Origin: Anaerolineales bacterium
Lineage (GTDB): Bacteria > Chloroflexota > Anaerolineae > Anaerolineales > UBA4823
Reading direction: 5' to 3'
NCBI GenBank assembly: GCA_022865865.1
Contig: JALHTN010000353.1
Coordinates: forward strand, 1-14,790
DNA length: 14,790 bases
Below the pieces are notes generated by a model, which saw only the letters and a list, made by a program, of their open reading frames with translations, did no database searches and was not told the DNA's origin. Position numbers and translations under genes: made by a program. Shown here in pieces: positions 1-5,751 of this stretch (positions within the stretch are counted from its first letter, which is position 1; each line of letters opens with the position of its first letter).

Positions 1-332
1 GAAAGGTTGCCCAGCAGCAGGTTTTCGATCACCCAGGCACCTGAGTTTGTGGACCAATAATACATGCTGTAGGTGCAGTTGTAGGTGGGCGTCGCCGTAG
101 CTGCATTGGTGGTTGCAGTGCTGGTGAGCTTCGCGGTTGGTGATGAGGTTGGAGTACCAGTGGGTGAGTCAGTTGCGGTGGGGGGGATGGGGGTGGGTAA
201 TTCCTGGTCATTGCCCTGCACATTGCTGGGGTAGATAACCCCGGCCACGATCCAACCGACAGCCAGGACGATGATCGCCAGGATGATGAAAGGGAACCAA
301 TATTTACGAATCTTTGTGGAATAGAAGCTCAT
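1..332 (-). CDS. Membrane-anchored exported protein with Thr/Pro-rich linker, partial (C-terminus beyond the left edge)
   Basis: The reading frame starts at an ATG at 332 on the minus strand and stays open for 110 codons to the window edge, so only the N-terminus is seen. Residues 1-10 are short and basic (MSFYSTKIRK). Residues 12-33 form one strongly hydrophobic segment, a signal anchor or uncleaved signal peptide. Residues 45-83 are a linker rich in Thr, Pro, Ser and Ala, typical of exported surface proteins. After the linker comes Cys86 and then YYWSTNSGAW followed by IENLLLGN. This resembles the extracellular motif of the form C-x-GYWK-x-HP-x-AWP-x-LxLG that I recall from secreted bacterial proteins; the resemblance is partial and from memory. 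No Shine-Dalgarno is seen before the ATG. It is transcribed away from the riboswitch unit on the other strand. Function is unknown; a surface or cell-wall role is inferred from the architecture. Confidence 0.75.
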   Translation of the reverse strand, partial: MSFYSTKIRKYWFPFIILAIIVLAVGWIVAGVIYPSNVQGNDQELPTPIPPTATDSPTGTPTSSPTAKLTSTATTNAATATPTYNCTYSMYYWSTNSGAWVIENLLLGNL

Positions 333-453
333 GAAAACAATTCAGTATGTGGATGAATTAAGATCTGCATGGGTTGATCGGGTTGAAATCGATCAATCTC
401 CCGTAAAATCTCGCCCAGCCCTGATTATACTTCATAACGTATTGCTGATAGGT

Positions 454-472
454 TAATCCCTTATAAGGATTA
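454..472. repeat. Near-perfect palindrome, possible operator, in the divergent intergenic region
   Basis: The core CCTTATAAGG (459-468) is a perfect 10-base palindrome. It is flanked by TAATC on the left and ATTA on the right, so the whole reads as an inverted repeat with one unpaired C. It lies between the minus-strand gene starting at 332 and the plus-strand promoter at 653, where a repressor or activator site would be expected. The same 8-base core CTTATAAG recurs at 1413-1420 in the other long intergenic region. A protein-binding role is only inferred. The rest of 333-652 shows no credible gene. A TATAAT on the minus strand (424-429) could be a -10 for the leftward gene, but no convincing -35 accompanies it. 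Confidence 0.3.
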
Positions 473-652
473 CTATACTTAATTGAATTACCCGGTGTAT
501 TGACAGCTTGGTGTATTCAAGGAAGTTTGTTTGAAATTCAGAGCCGTCTCAAAAAACGAATTCAATGAACATTTGTGATAGGTGTGAGACCTTCTAACAG
601 GACTGCAAGTCACAGCTATTGGAATCATCCGTTAATTAGGATATATTTACTA

Positions 653-681
653 TTGCAAATGGAAAGCCAGAACCTTATAAT
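653..681 (+). promoter_or_regulatory. Sigma-70-type promoter driving the riboswitch transcript
   Basis: TTGCAA (653-658) and a perfect TATAAT (676-681) are separated by exactly 17 bases. The predicted transcription start, about 688, falls at the 5' edge of the c-di-GMP riboswitch. That placement is what is expected of a dedicated riboswitch promoter and is independent support for both calls. Confidence 0.75.
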
Positions 682-689
682 CTGGTGCA

Positions 690-777
690 AGCACAGAAAA
701 GGCAAACTTGTTGAAAAACAAGGACGCAAAGTTACGGATCTAAACAGGTACTTACCTGCATGATGGCCGGGCTGCCT
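690..777 (+). promoter_or_regulatory. Cyclic di-GMP class I riboswitch (GEMM-I)
   Basis: The RNA has the conserved landmarks of GEMM-I in order. GCACAG and AAAAGGCAAAC are followed by a six-pair stem CTTGTT (707-712) / AACAAG (717-722) closed by a GAAA tetraloop (713-716). Next come GGACGCAAAG (722-731), the CTAA of the receptor side (740-743), a second hairpin CAGGT/ACCTG (745-758) and GATGGCCGGGCTGCC (762-776). The closing helix P1 pairs AGGCA (700-704) with TGCCT (773-777). The GNRA tetraloop plus receptor and the GGACGCAAAG strand are hallmarks of the family. It lies 99 bases before the ATG of a small membrane-protein gene (876). I see no clear intrinsic terminator between aptamer and gene, so the expression platform (on or off, transcriptional or translational) is not settled. 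Only a weak hairpin, CAAC/GTTG (785-798), lies in between. Confidence 0.9.
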
Positions 778-875
778 AAGCTGACAACTTCCTGGTTGGA
801 CAGTTTGGCACAATGAAAAAATCGCATTTAGGAATAATTGGTTTGCTACTCGAAAATTGATGTAAGGAGTATGCC

Positions 876-1073
876 ATGACTGTCATAATAATCTCAATCG
901 GTGCCGCCTGGATCCTGTTTTCTGCTTTACTGGTGACGATCATCTGCATGAATTCTTCCCGCTTGAATCGGATTGATGAACCCTTCAAGGATCCTGCTCA
1001 GCTGGCCCGGGAAAGAAGGGAAAAGAGGGAAGAATACGCACAATCTGCCATGCAAATGGGTGCTGAGACATAA
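876..1073 (+). CDS. Small single-pass membrane protein of unknown function under c-di-GMP riboswitch control
   Basis: This 65-residue protein starts at an ATG with a good Shine-Dalgarno, AAGGAG at 864-869, six bases upstream. Residues 2-25 are a hydrophobic helix (VIIISIGAAWILFSALLV...). Residues 26-65 are soluble and rich in charge, with an Arg/Lys/Glu cluster (RERREKREEY) that suggests an amphipathic helix. The charge distribution suggests a cytoplasmic C-terminal tail. I do not recognise the family. It is the only gene between the GEMM-I riboswitch and the terminator at 1157-1180, so it appears to be a monocistronic riboswitch target. By context it may be a small regulator or partner of a membrane complex for adhesion or surface polysaccharide, but nothing in the sequence proves this. 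The good ribosome binding site, the riboswitch upstream and the terminator downstream all argue that it is real. Confidence 0.75.
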   Translation: MTVIIISIGAAWILFSALLVTIICMNSSRLNRIDEPFKDPAQLARERREKREEYAQSAMQMGAET

Positions 1074-1156
1074 GAACTGAGCATGGAAGAGTAAATTCGG
1101 ATTACCCGCAGAGCTGATCCTGGTTTTATTAGCTCACGAGCAATAAATATTGAAGG

Positions 1157-1180
1157 GCGCCCTCACAGGGCGTCTTTTTT
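1157..1180 (+). terminator. Intrinsic terminator of the riboswitch/small-protein transcript
   Basis: GCGCCCT (1157-1163) pairs with AGGGCGT (1167-1173) around a three-base CAC loop, with one G-T wobble at the base. The stem is followed by C and a run of six T (1175-1180). It lies 84 bases after the stop of the small membrane protein and should separate that transcript from the glycan genes. A second, weaker hairpin, TTGCTC/GAGCAA, follows at 1182-1201 and is continued by A-rich sequence. Confidence 0.85.
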
Positions 1181-1533
1181 GTTGCTCAGGAACCAGAGCA
1201 AAAACCAAAAAAAACCCAGAAAAATAGTAACATTTCTCGCATTACTGCGTTTATTAAGATAGATATTAATACACGTGGGTTGTGGAAGCGGGTATCCATG
1301 GGGAGTGTTGGGAAAAAACTTTTAAGGTGTGCCACTCAAGCCCTGCCACAATCCGGTTTTGCATGTCTGTAAGGAGAGATCCCAGGTAGGGAAGGTAATC
1401 TTAAAAGTGTAACTTATAAGATTGCGATTCGTTATAGAGAATGACAAACGAAGACCTGACCATCGGAAGGCTCTCAATATCCTTAGGGCAGCACAACCAG
1501 ACGGTGTAACGAAATTGGATTAAATTCGTTCTT

Positions 1534-1583
1534 ATTGGTTGGTACTAGATAATTAACACCAAAATTATCTAGATATCACCAAT
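1534..1583. repeat. Long interrupted inverted repeat (hairpin or operator)
   Basis: The inner arms CTAGATAATT (1545-1554) and AATTATCTAG (1563-1572) are a perfect 10-base inverted repeat around the eight-base spacer AACACCAA. Outside a 5 x 5 internal mismatch the pairing resumes with ATTGGT (1534-1539) and ACCAAT (1578-1583). No T run follows on either side, so it does not look like an intrinsic terminator. It could be a regulator-binding site or a stem in the leader RNA of the glycan operon about 180 bases upstream of the first gene. Confidence 0.6.
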
Positions 1584-1685
1584 TGGCCGGATGAGAGGCT
1601 TATCCGAAACAACATGGATACAAATTGGACCCAGGTGAATCAAAAGGGAATATTACGGCCAGGTCCATGTCAGAATTATTTCTAT

Positions 1686-1758
1686 TTCCGGTAACTGGCT
1701 CTTGTCGGAAGGGCGGAGCATGTCACGGGAATGGCTTAGTGGGACTTCCTTGCGGAGG
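1686..1758 (+). promoter_or_regulatory. Candidate alternative-pairing leader controlling translation of the sugar transferase gene
   Basis: The Shine-Dalgarno GGAGG (1754-1758) can be folded into a hairpin with CTTCC (1745-1749) around a TTGC loop, five pairs with one wobble. The same CTTCC can instead pair with GGAAG (1707-1711), which would free the ribosome binding site. In turn CGGAA (1706-1710) can pair with TTCCG (1686-1690), which would let the blocking hairpin form. Three mutually exclusive helices in a 73-base stretch look like a switch, but each is only about five pairs and could occur by chance. Confidence 0.3.
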
Positions 1759-1766
1759 GAAATTGG

Positions 1767-3278
1767 ATGCAATCAACTCAGTCTAGTGCGCATTATTTTG
1801 TCGATACACCATTAAAAGTGAAAATCCGTAAAGCTTCGGCAAGTGTTCCGCGCCATTTGCAGTGGCGGCTGTACATTGCCAGTTTGGTGGGGGTCGACAT
1901 CCTGATGCTCGGTTTGGCATTCCGCCTGGCATATTATCTTCGCTTCCAGGTATCCTTCAGAGTTTTCTTCCAGAACCTTGACCCGAATCTTGGTTTCTAC
2001 CAGAATGTAGCCACTTTTTTGATCCCAGCCATGCTGGTCATCTTCATGGTGCTGGGATTATACGACCGGGAAAAACTGCTGGGTGGCACAAAAGAGTATT
2101 CCATGGTTTTCAATGGGCTCACATTTGGGATGATGTTGATCATCGCAGTAGGCTTCCTGGATCCGAATTTCATCCTCGCCCGGGGCTGGTTGATGATGGC
2201 CTGGATTTTTTCCTTCCTTTTTACCGCAGGTGGTCGTTTTTCAATGCGCCGGGTAATCTATGCATTAAGACGGAAAGGCTATTATCTGGCTTCAGCTATA
2301 ATTATTGGTGCGAACAATGAAGGCATATCCCTGGCTGAGCAGCTGAATGGATCACGGGCCTCAGGTTTTCACATCATGGGCTTTGTCGATAAGAAACTGG
2401 CTGTTGGAACCCAGCTTTTACGAGACCAATACGTCTTGGGGACCGTGGATAACCTGGAAGACCTGATCGAGCGGTATGATATTGAAGAGCTGATTTTGGC
2501 CAGCAGTGCGATCTCTTCCCGGGACCGAATGCTGGACATCTTTCAGAAGTATGGCATCTCGAGCAACGTCAATGTGCGCATGTCATCCGGTTTGTACGAG
2601 ATCATCACCACGGGTCTGACGGTCAAAGAGTTTGCGTATGTACCCCTGGTAGGTGTTAATAAAGTCAGGTTAACTGGATTTGATGAATTGCTCAAATTTT
2701 CTTTAGATATTTTGCTGACCATACCCGCGCTGGTGCTTTTAGGACCGATCATGCTGTTTATTGCGCTGGCAGTAAAATTAGAGACTCCAGGTCCTGTGAT
2801 CCATCGCCGGCGGGTGATGGGCATGCATGGCAAGGAATTCGATGCCTTCAAGTTCAGAACCATGCATGAAAACGGAGAGGAAATTCTCTCCTCCTATCCG
2901 GAGTTGAAGGAGGAGTTGGCCGAGAATTTCAAATTAAAGGAAGATCCGCGGGTTACCCTGGTGGGCCATATTCTACGTAAAACAAGCCTGGATGAGCTGC
3001 CTCAACTGTTCAACGTGTTGCGGCGAGAGATGTCCCTGGTGGGTCCGCGCATCATCACTCCAGCAGAAGTGGATAAATATAAGAAGTGGGATTTGAATCT
3101 GATGACCGTGCGACCTGGATTAACCGGGCTGTGGCAGGTCAGTGGGCGGTCTGATGTGACTTATGAAGAGCGAGTACGGTTGGATATGCATTACATTCGG
3201 AATTGGAGCATCTGGTTGGATATCCAATTGCTGTTCCAAACCATTCCAGCTGTTCTCAGAAGCCGCGGGGCGTATTAG
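1767..3278 (+). CDS. Polyprenyl-phosphate sugar-1-phosphate transferase, initiating glycosyltransferase of surface polysaccharide synthesis
   Basis: The enzyme transfers a sugar-1-phosphate from a nucleotide sugar to undecaprenyl phosphate at the cytoplasmic membrane, the first step of repeat-unit assembly. At 503 residues it has the full-length WcaJ/CpsE-type layout. Hydrophobic segments lie at about 35-58, 82-98, 115-131 and 138-155. A Rossmann-like middle domain begins with IIIGANNEG (178-186). A further membrane segment at 308-337 precedes the catalytic PF02397-type domain. That domain shows KFRTM (362-366), the acidic pair in [14 protein letters not shown] (Asp409, Glu410), SLVGPR (423-428) and [13 protein letters not shown] (449-461), all characteristic. 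GGAGG at 1754-1758 supports the ATG at 1767. It heads the plus-strand cluster and is followed 38 bases later by the epimerase gene. The donor sugar (glucose, galactose or an amino sugar) cannot be read from sequence alone. Confidence 0.95.
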   Translation: MQSTQSSAHYFVDTPLKVKIRKASASVPRHLQWRLYIASLVGVDILMLGLAFRLAYYLRFQVSFRVFFQNLDPNLGFYQNVATFLIPAMLVIFMVLGLYDREKLLGGTKEYSMVFNGLTFGMMLIIAVGFLDPNFILARGWLMMAWIFSFLFTAGGRFSMRRVIYALRRKGYYLASAIIIGANNEGISLAEQLNGSRASGFHIMGFVDKKLAVGTQLLRDQYVLGTVDNLEDLIERYDIEELILASSAISSRDRMLDIFQKYGISSNVNVRMSSGLYEIITTGLTVKEFAYVPLVGVNKVRLTGFDELLKFSLDILLTIPALVLLGPIMLFIALAVKLETPGPVIHRRRVMGMHGKEFDAFKFRTMHENGEEILSSYPELKEELAENFKLKEDPRVTLVGHILRKTSLDELPQLFNVLRREMSLVGPRIITPAEVDKYKKWDLNLMTVRPGLTGLWQVSGRSDVTYEERVRLDMHYIRNWSIWLDIQLLFQTIPAVLRSRGAY

Positions 3279-3316
3279 AATTAGGTCATATCAAAATTCC
3301 CATAAGGAGCTATAAA

Positions 3317-4249
3317 GTGAAGATCTTGGTTACCGGGGGCGCTGGTTTTATTGGATCCCACGTAGTGGATACTTTTATCGCTAATGGTCACGAAGTTGTC
3401 GTTGTCGATGATCTATCGACTGGCCGCCGCTCAAATTTAAACCCCGCAGCGACTTTCTATCAAGTTGACATCCGCAGTCCGGAATTAGCAGAGGTTTTCG
3501 AAAAAGAAAAACCGCAAATTGTTGATCATCACGCCGCTCAAATGGATGTACGCCGTTCTGTGGATGATCCGCTCTTTGATGCGGATGTAAACGTATTGGG
3601 TTCGATCAACTTGATCGAACTTGCCCGCCAGCATGCTGTCGAGCGCGTCATCTACATCTCTACCGGTGGTGCGGTTTACGGGGAACCCGAATACCTGCCC
3701 TGTGATGAAGCGCATCCGATCAATCCCATTTGTCCATACGGAGCCAGCAAGCATACGGTGGAGCATTACCTGTATATGTACCACGAGCTGTATGACTTGG
3801 ATTACGTGGTCCTGCGCTATCCAAATGTTTATGGACCTCGCCAGGACCCGCATGGAGAGGCAGGGGTGGTGGCGATTTTTACAGGCTTGATGCTGAAGGG
3901 CGATCAGATAGTGATCAATGGAGATGGAGAACAGGAGCGCGATTTTGTCTATGTTGCGGATTGTGCCCGAGCGAATCTCCTGGCATTGACCACTGAAAAA
4001 TGCAATACGATCTTCAACCTGGGAGAGGGAAAAGGGACCACGGTTAACGAGGTCTACGAAGAATTGAAGAAAATCACCGCATACCCACTCTCAGCAGTCC
4101 ACGGTCCAGCAAAGGTTGGTGAAACCCGCAGGATCTACCTGGAAGCGAATAAAGCTGCTCAGGAATTGGATTGGCAGCCCTCTGTTGGACTGGGAGCAGG
4201 ACTGACAAAGACGGTGGAGTATTTTAAAGAAGCAGAAGCGGAAGGGTAA
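3317..4249 (+). CDS. NAD-dependent sugar epimerase, UDP-glucose 4-epimerase-like (extended SDR)
   Basis: The start is taken as GTG 3317, with TAAGGAG at 3303-3309 seven bases upstream, because the protein then begins directly with the NAD-binding strand VKILVTGGAGFIGSH. A longer in-frame start at 3203 would overlap the preceding gene by 76 bases and add an unrelated extension. The 310-residue length is normal for the family. The glycine-rich NAD motif TGGAGFIG is at 6-13, HHAAQ at 71-75, the Ser/Thr of the active site in YISTGGAVYGE (113-123) and the catalytic YxxxK as Tyr141-Lys145 in YGASK. The substrate side carries RYPNVYGPRQDPHGEAG (167-183) and ERDFVYV (207-213). The family interconverts UDP-glucose/UDP-galactose or related UDP-sugars in the cytosol. 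Context supports precursor supply for the glycan. Exact substrate is uncertain, so galE is not assigned as a symbol. Confidence 0.9.
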   Translation: MKILVTGGAGFIGSHVVDTFIANGHEVVVVDDLSTGRRSNLNPAATFYQVDIRSPELAEVFEKEKPQIVDHHAAQMDVRRSVDDPLFDADVNVLGSINLIELARQHAVERVIYISTGGAVYGEPEYLPCDEAHPINPICPYGASKHTVEHYLYMYHELYDLDYVVLRYPNVYGPRQDPHGEAGVVAIFTGLMLKGDQIVINGDGEQERDFVYVADCARANLLALTTEKCNTIFNLGEGKGTTVNEVYEELKKITAYPLSAVHGPAKVGETRRIYLEANKAAQELDWQPSVGLGAGLTKTVEYFKEAEAEG

Positions 4250-4284
4250 TTAATCCCATTCAGTAAAATTTTATTGGAACATTC

Positions 4285-4322
4285 GAGGAGGCTCCTCCCT
4301 GGTGGGGGGGATATTTAGGAGG
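4285..4322 (+). promoter_or_regulatory. Purine/pyrimidine alternative pairing before gmhA, covering its ribosome binding site
   Basis: GAGGAGG (4285-4291) is followed directly by CTCCTCC (4292-4298), then a run of seven G (4304-4310), then the strong Shine-Dalgarno AGGAGG (4317-4322) four bases before the gmhA ATG. The pyrimidine tract can pair locally with GAGG, with the G run, or with the Shine-Dalgarno itself, and these choices exclude one another. That could tune translation of gmhA. A G run of this length could also make the position prone to indels. The role is inferred. Confidence 0.3.
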
Positions 4323-4326
4323 TATT

Positions 4327-4959
4327 ATGAATTTCGTAAATACTTATATCGATGAGCTCAAGATGACCTTAGATCAGCTTTCTGAAGAGGTGATCGAACA
4401 GGTCCTGGACATCTTGCACGAAGCGAGGCTGGACAACCGGCAGGTATTCATCCTGGGGAATGGCGGCAGTGCTTCGACGGCCTCCCATTTTGTTTGTGAC
4501 CTGGGCAAGAATACGCGGGTCCAGGGGACTCCGAATTTTCGAGTGATGGGCTTGACTGACAACATGGCCCTATTCTCTGCCCTGGCAAATGACGAAGGTT
4601 ATGAGAATGTATTCTCACAACAGCTGGGCAACCATCTCCAACCGGGGGATGTGGTGATTGGTATCTCCACCAGCGGGAATTCACCCAATGTGATCAATGC
4701 TATGCATTTCGCCAATAATATGGGTGCTAAAACAAGAGGTTTCACTGGTTTTACAAGTGGGGAGTTGGGTTCAATGGTGGATATCGATCTGCATGTTCCC
4801 AGCCACAGCATTGAACAGGTCGAGGATATTCACCTGGTGCTGGAGCATTTGATCACCAAAGCCTTACGTGACAAAGCCATGGAAATGGTCATGGAAGAAC
4901 CTACGCTAACAGTTCTGGCAAAAGTGCGCTTTGAAGAGGAAAAATCCTCGCTCGATTAA
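4327..4959 (+). CDS. gmhA: D-sedoheptulose-7-phosphate isomerase (phosphoheptose isomerase, SIS domain)
   Basis: The 210-residue protein is one SIS domain with the GmhA layout and about the usual length (roughly 190-200) plus a short acidic/basic tail. It carries the phosphate-binding loop [12 protein letters not shown] (44-55), the second loop [11 protein letters not shown] (112-122) and the C-terminal helix [12 protein letters not shown] (165-176), whose His174 aligns with the catalytic His of the E. coli enzyme. The catalytic Glu of E. coli GmhA (Glu65, in HFAEEL) is replaced by Asp58 in HFVCDLGK. I recall this variant from a subgroup of the family, so activity is likely kept. The enzyme converts sedoheptulose 7-phosphate to glycero-manno-heptose 7-phosphate, the first step to nucleotide-activated heptose. 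AGGAGG at 4317-4322 marks the start. The convergent neighbour at 5049-5618 encodes the pathway phosphatase, which supports the heptose assignment. Confidence 0.85.
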   Translation: MNFVNTYIDELKMTLDQLSEEVIEQVLDILHEARLDNRQVFILGNGGSASTASHFVCDLGKNTRVQGTPNFRVMGLTDNMALFSALANDEGYENVFSQQLGNHLQPGDVVIGISTSGNSPNVINAMHFANNMGAKTRGFTGFTSGELGSMVDIDLHVPSHSIEQVEDIHLVLEHLITKALRDKAMEMVMEEPTLTVLAKVRFEEEKSSLD

Positions 4960-5048
4960 TCACTCCAGAAGTTTATTGGTAACCTGGTGCGGGAACCTCG
5001 GATTGGATCTGATTCATCCTGGCAGCAGCGCTGGAAATTATGGATGAT

Positions 5049-5618
5049 TTAGGGGATATCAAACAGTTCCGGAAACAGATGCTCCAATGCATCAAACAAG
5101 GATTCATAGATTAGGAAATCAGGAAGTTGGCTGGCTAAGGGGAGTACGGATTGGTCCAGCCCGCGCCCAGTACGGACGAGAACATTCTGAGCAACACCTG
5201 CTGTTTGCCCCGCGATGATATCGCTGAGAGCATCTCCGATCAGGATCGAGGTGCTTAACTCTATTGAGTGCCTGGTGGCAGCCTCCAGGATTAATCCCGG
5301 TTCGGGTTTGCGGCACTTGCAATTTTCCAACGGTGTGTGGGGACACATGAACACCCCATCTATTCTGCCACCAGAGGCCTTGATTTCCTTGACCAGCCGC
5401 TTATTGATCTCACTCGCAGCGCCATGAGAGATAATCCCTCTTCCCACCGCAGACTGGTTCGTAATAATGAAGATCTTGTACGGACTAGATTCGATTTTCT
5501 CCAGAGCGCTGAGGGCTTGGGGGTAGACAAACACATCGGACCAAGTACGCACATAATCCTGGCGATTATCAATAATCACACCATCCCGATCGAGAAATAA
5601 TGCTGGCTTCATGGCCAT
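5049..5618 (-). CDS. gmhB: D-glycero-D-manno-heptose-1,7-bisphosphate 7-phosphatase (HAD family)
   Basis: This 189-residue HAD hydrolase fits the GmhB family in length and motifs. It has the nucleophile motif FLDRDGVII (8-16, Asp10 nucleophile and Asp12 acid/base), motif II TNQS (53-56, with AVGRG after it), the family's Cys-His-Cys-Cys zinc cluster in CPHTPLENCKCRKPEPG (Cys92, His94, Cys100, Cys102) and motif IV GDALSD (128-133). It removes the 7-phosphate from heptose 1,7-bisphosphate. The start is set at ATG 5618. A longer frame to a TTG at 5681 would add 21 residues that do not belong to the fold, and ATG 5612 is a possible alternative. No good ribosome binding site is seen. A TATAAT lies almost against the ATG, so a leaderless or very short-leader transcript is possible but unproven. 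It is the only gene of the locus on the minus strand and converges on gmhA with 89 bases between, without an obvious terminator. Confidence 0.9.
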   Translation of the reverse strand: MAMKPALFLDRDGVIIDNRQDYVRTWSDVFVYPQALSALEKIESSPYKIFIITNQSAVGRGIISHGAASEINKRLVKEIKASGGRIDGVFMCPHTPLENCKCRKPEPGLILEAATRHSIELSTSILIGDALSDIIAGQTAGVAQNVLVRTGRGLDQSVLPLASQLPDFLIYESLFDALEHLFPELFDIP

Positions 5619-5751
5619 TATTATACTCAACAGATCACAAACCAGCAGCCTAGGAAATAGGGAGAAATGACCAGGACTCAATTAATGCAAATGAAATGGA
5701 GTCCCGGCCGAATAAATATGAAGCTCTGCTTCGGATTTAGGTTTCCCTGAA

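Larger units (their letters stand above)
1181..1766 (+). other. Long intergenic and probable 5' leader region before the glycan locus, no convincing gene
   Basis: These 586 bases contain no ORF with a credible start, ribosome binding site and length. A 22-codon frame at 1441-1509 lacks a good ribosome binding site. The region holds a CTTATAAG palindrome (1413-1420), a strong inverted repeat (1534-1583), a CGGAT/ATCCG hairpin (1589-1605), a seven-base ACATGGA/TCCATGT pairing (1612-1618 with 1664-1670) and alternative helices next to the ribosome binding site at 1754-1758. No confident -35/-10 pair was found, so the transcription start of the glycan operon is not fixed. The density of local pairings suggests a structured leader RNA. 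It does not match a riboswitch family I recognise; in particular no second GEMM core is present. Confidence 0.4.

Noticed and set aside
575..763. 62-codon plus-strand frame and its minus-strand counterpart (625-813)
   Set aside because: Both run across the promoter and the GEMM-I aptamer, have no ribosome binding site, and their residues follow from the conserved RNA bases.
1182..1201. TTGCTC/GAGCAA hairpin after the first terminator as a terminator for the opposite strand
   Set aside because: No T run follows the stem when read on the minus strand, and no minus-strand gene ends there.
1441..1509. 22-codon frame beginning MTNEDLTIGRL
   Set aside because: No good Shine-Dalgarno, very short and no recognisable similarity; it may be chance.
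1711..1720. GGGCGGAGCA as an ops/JUMPstart element (GGCGGTAG) for RfaH-type antitermination
   Set aside because: It lacks the T of the core, and RfaH control is not established for this kind of organism.
3203..3316. 38-codon N-terminal extension of the epimerase
   Set aside because: It overlaps the 3' end of the sugar transferase in another frame, while GTG 3317 has a strong ribosome binding site and starts at the NAD-binding strand.
5619..5681. Longer gmhB start at TTG 5681
   Set aside because: The extra 21 residues do not fit the HAD fold, which normally begins a few residues before FLDRDG.
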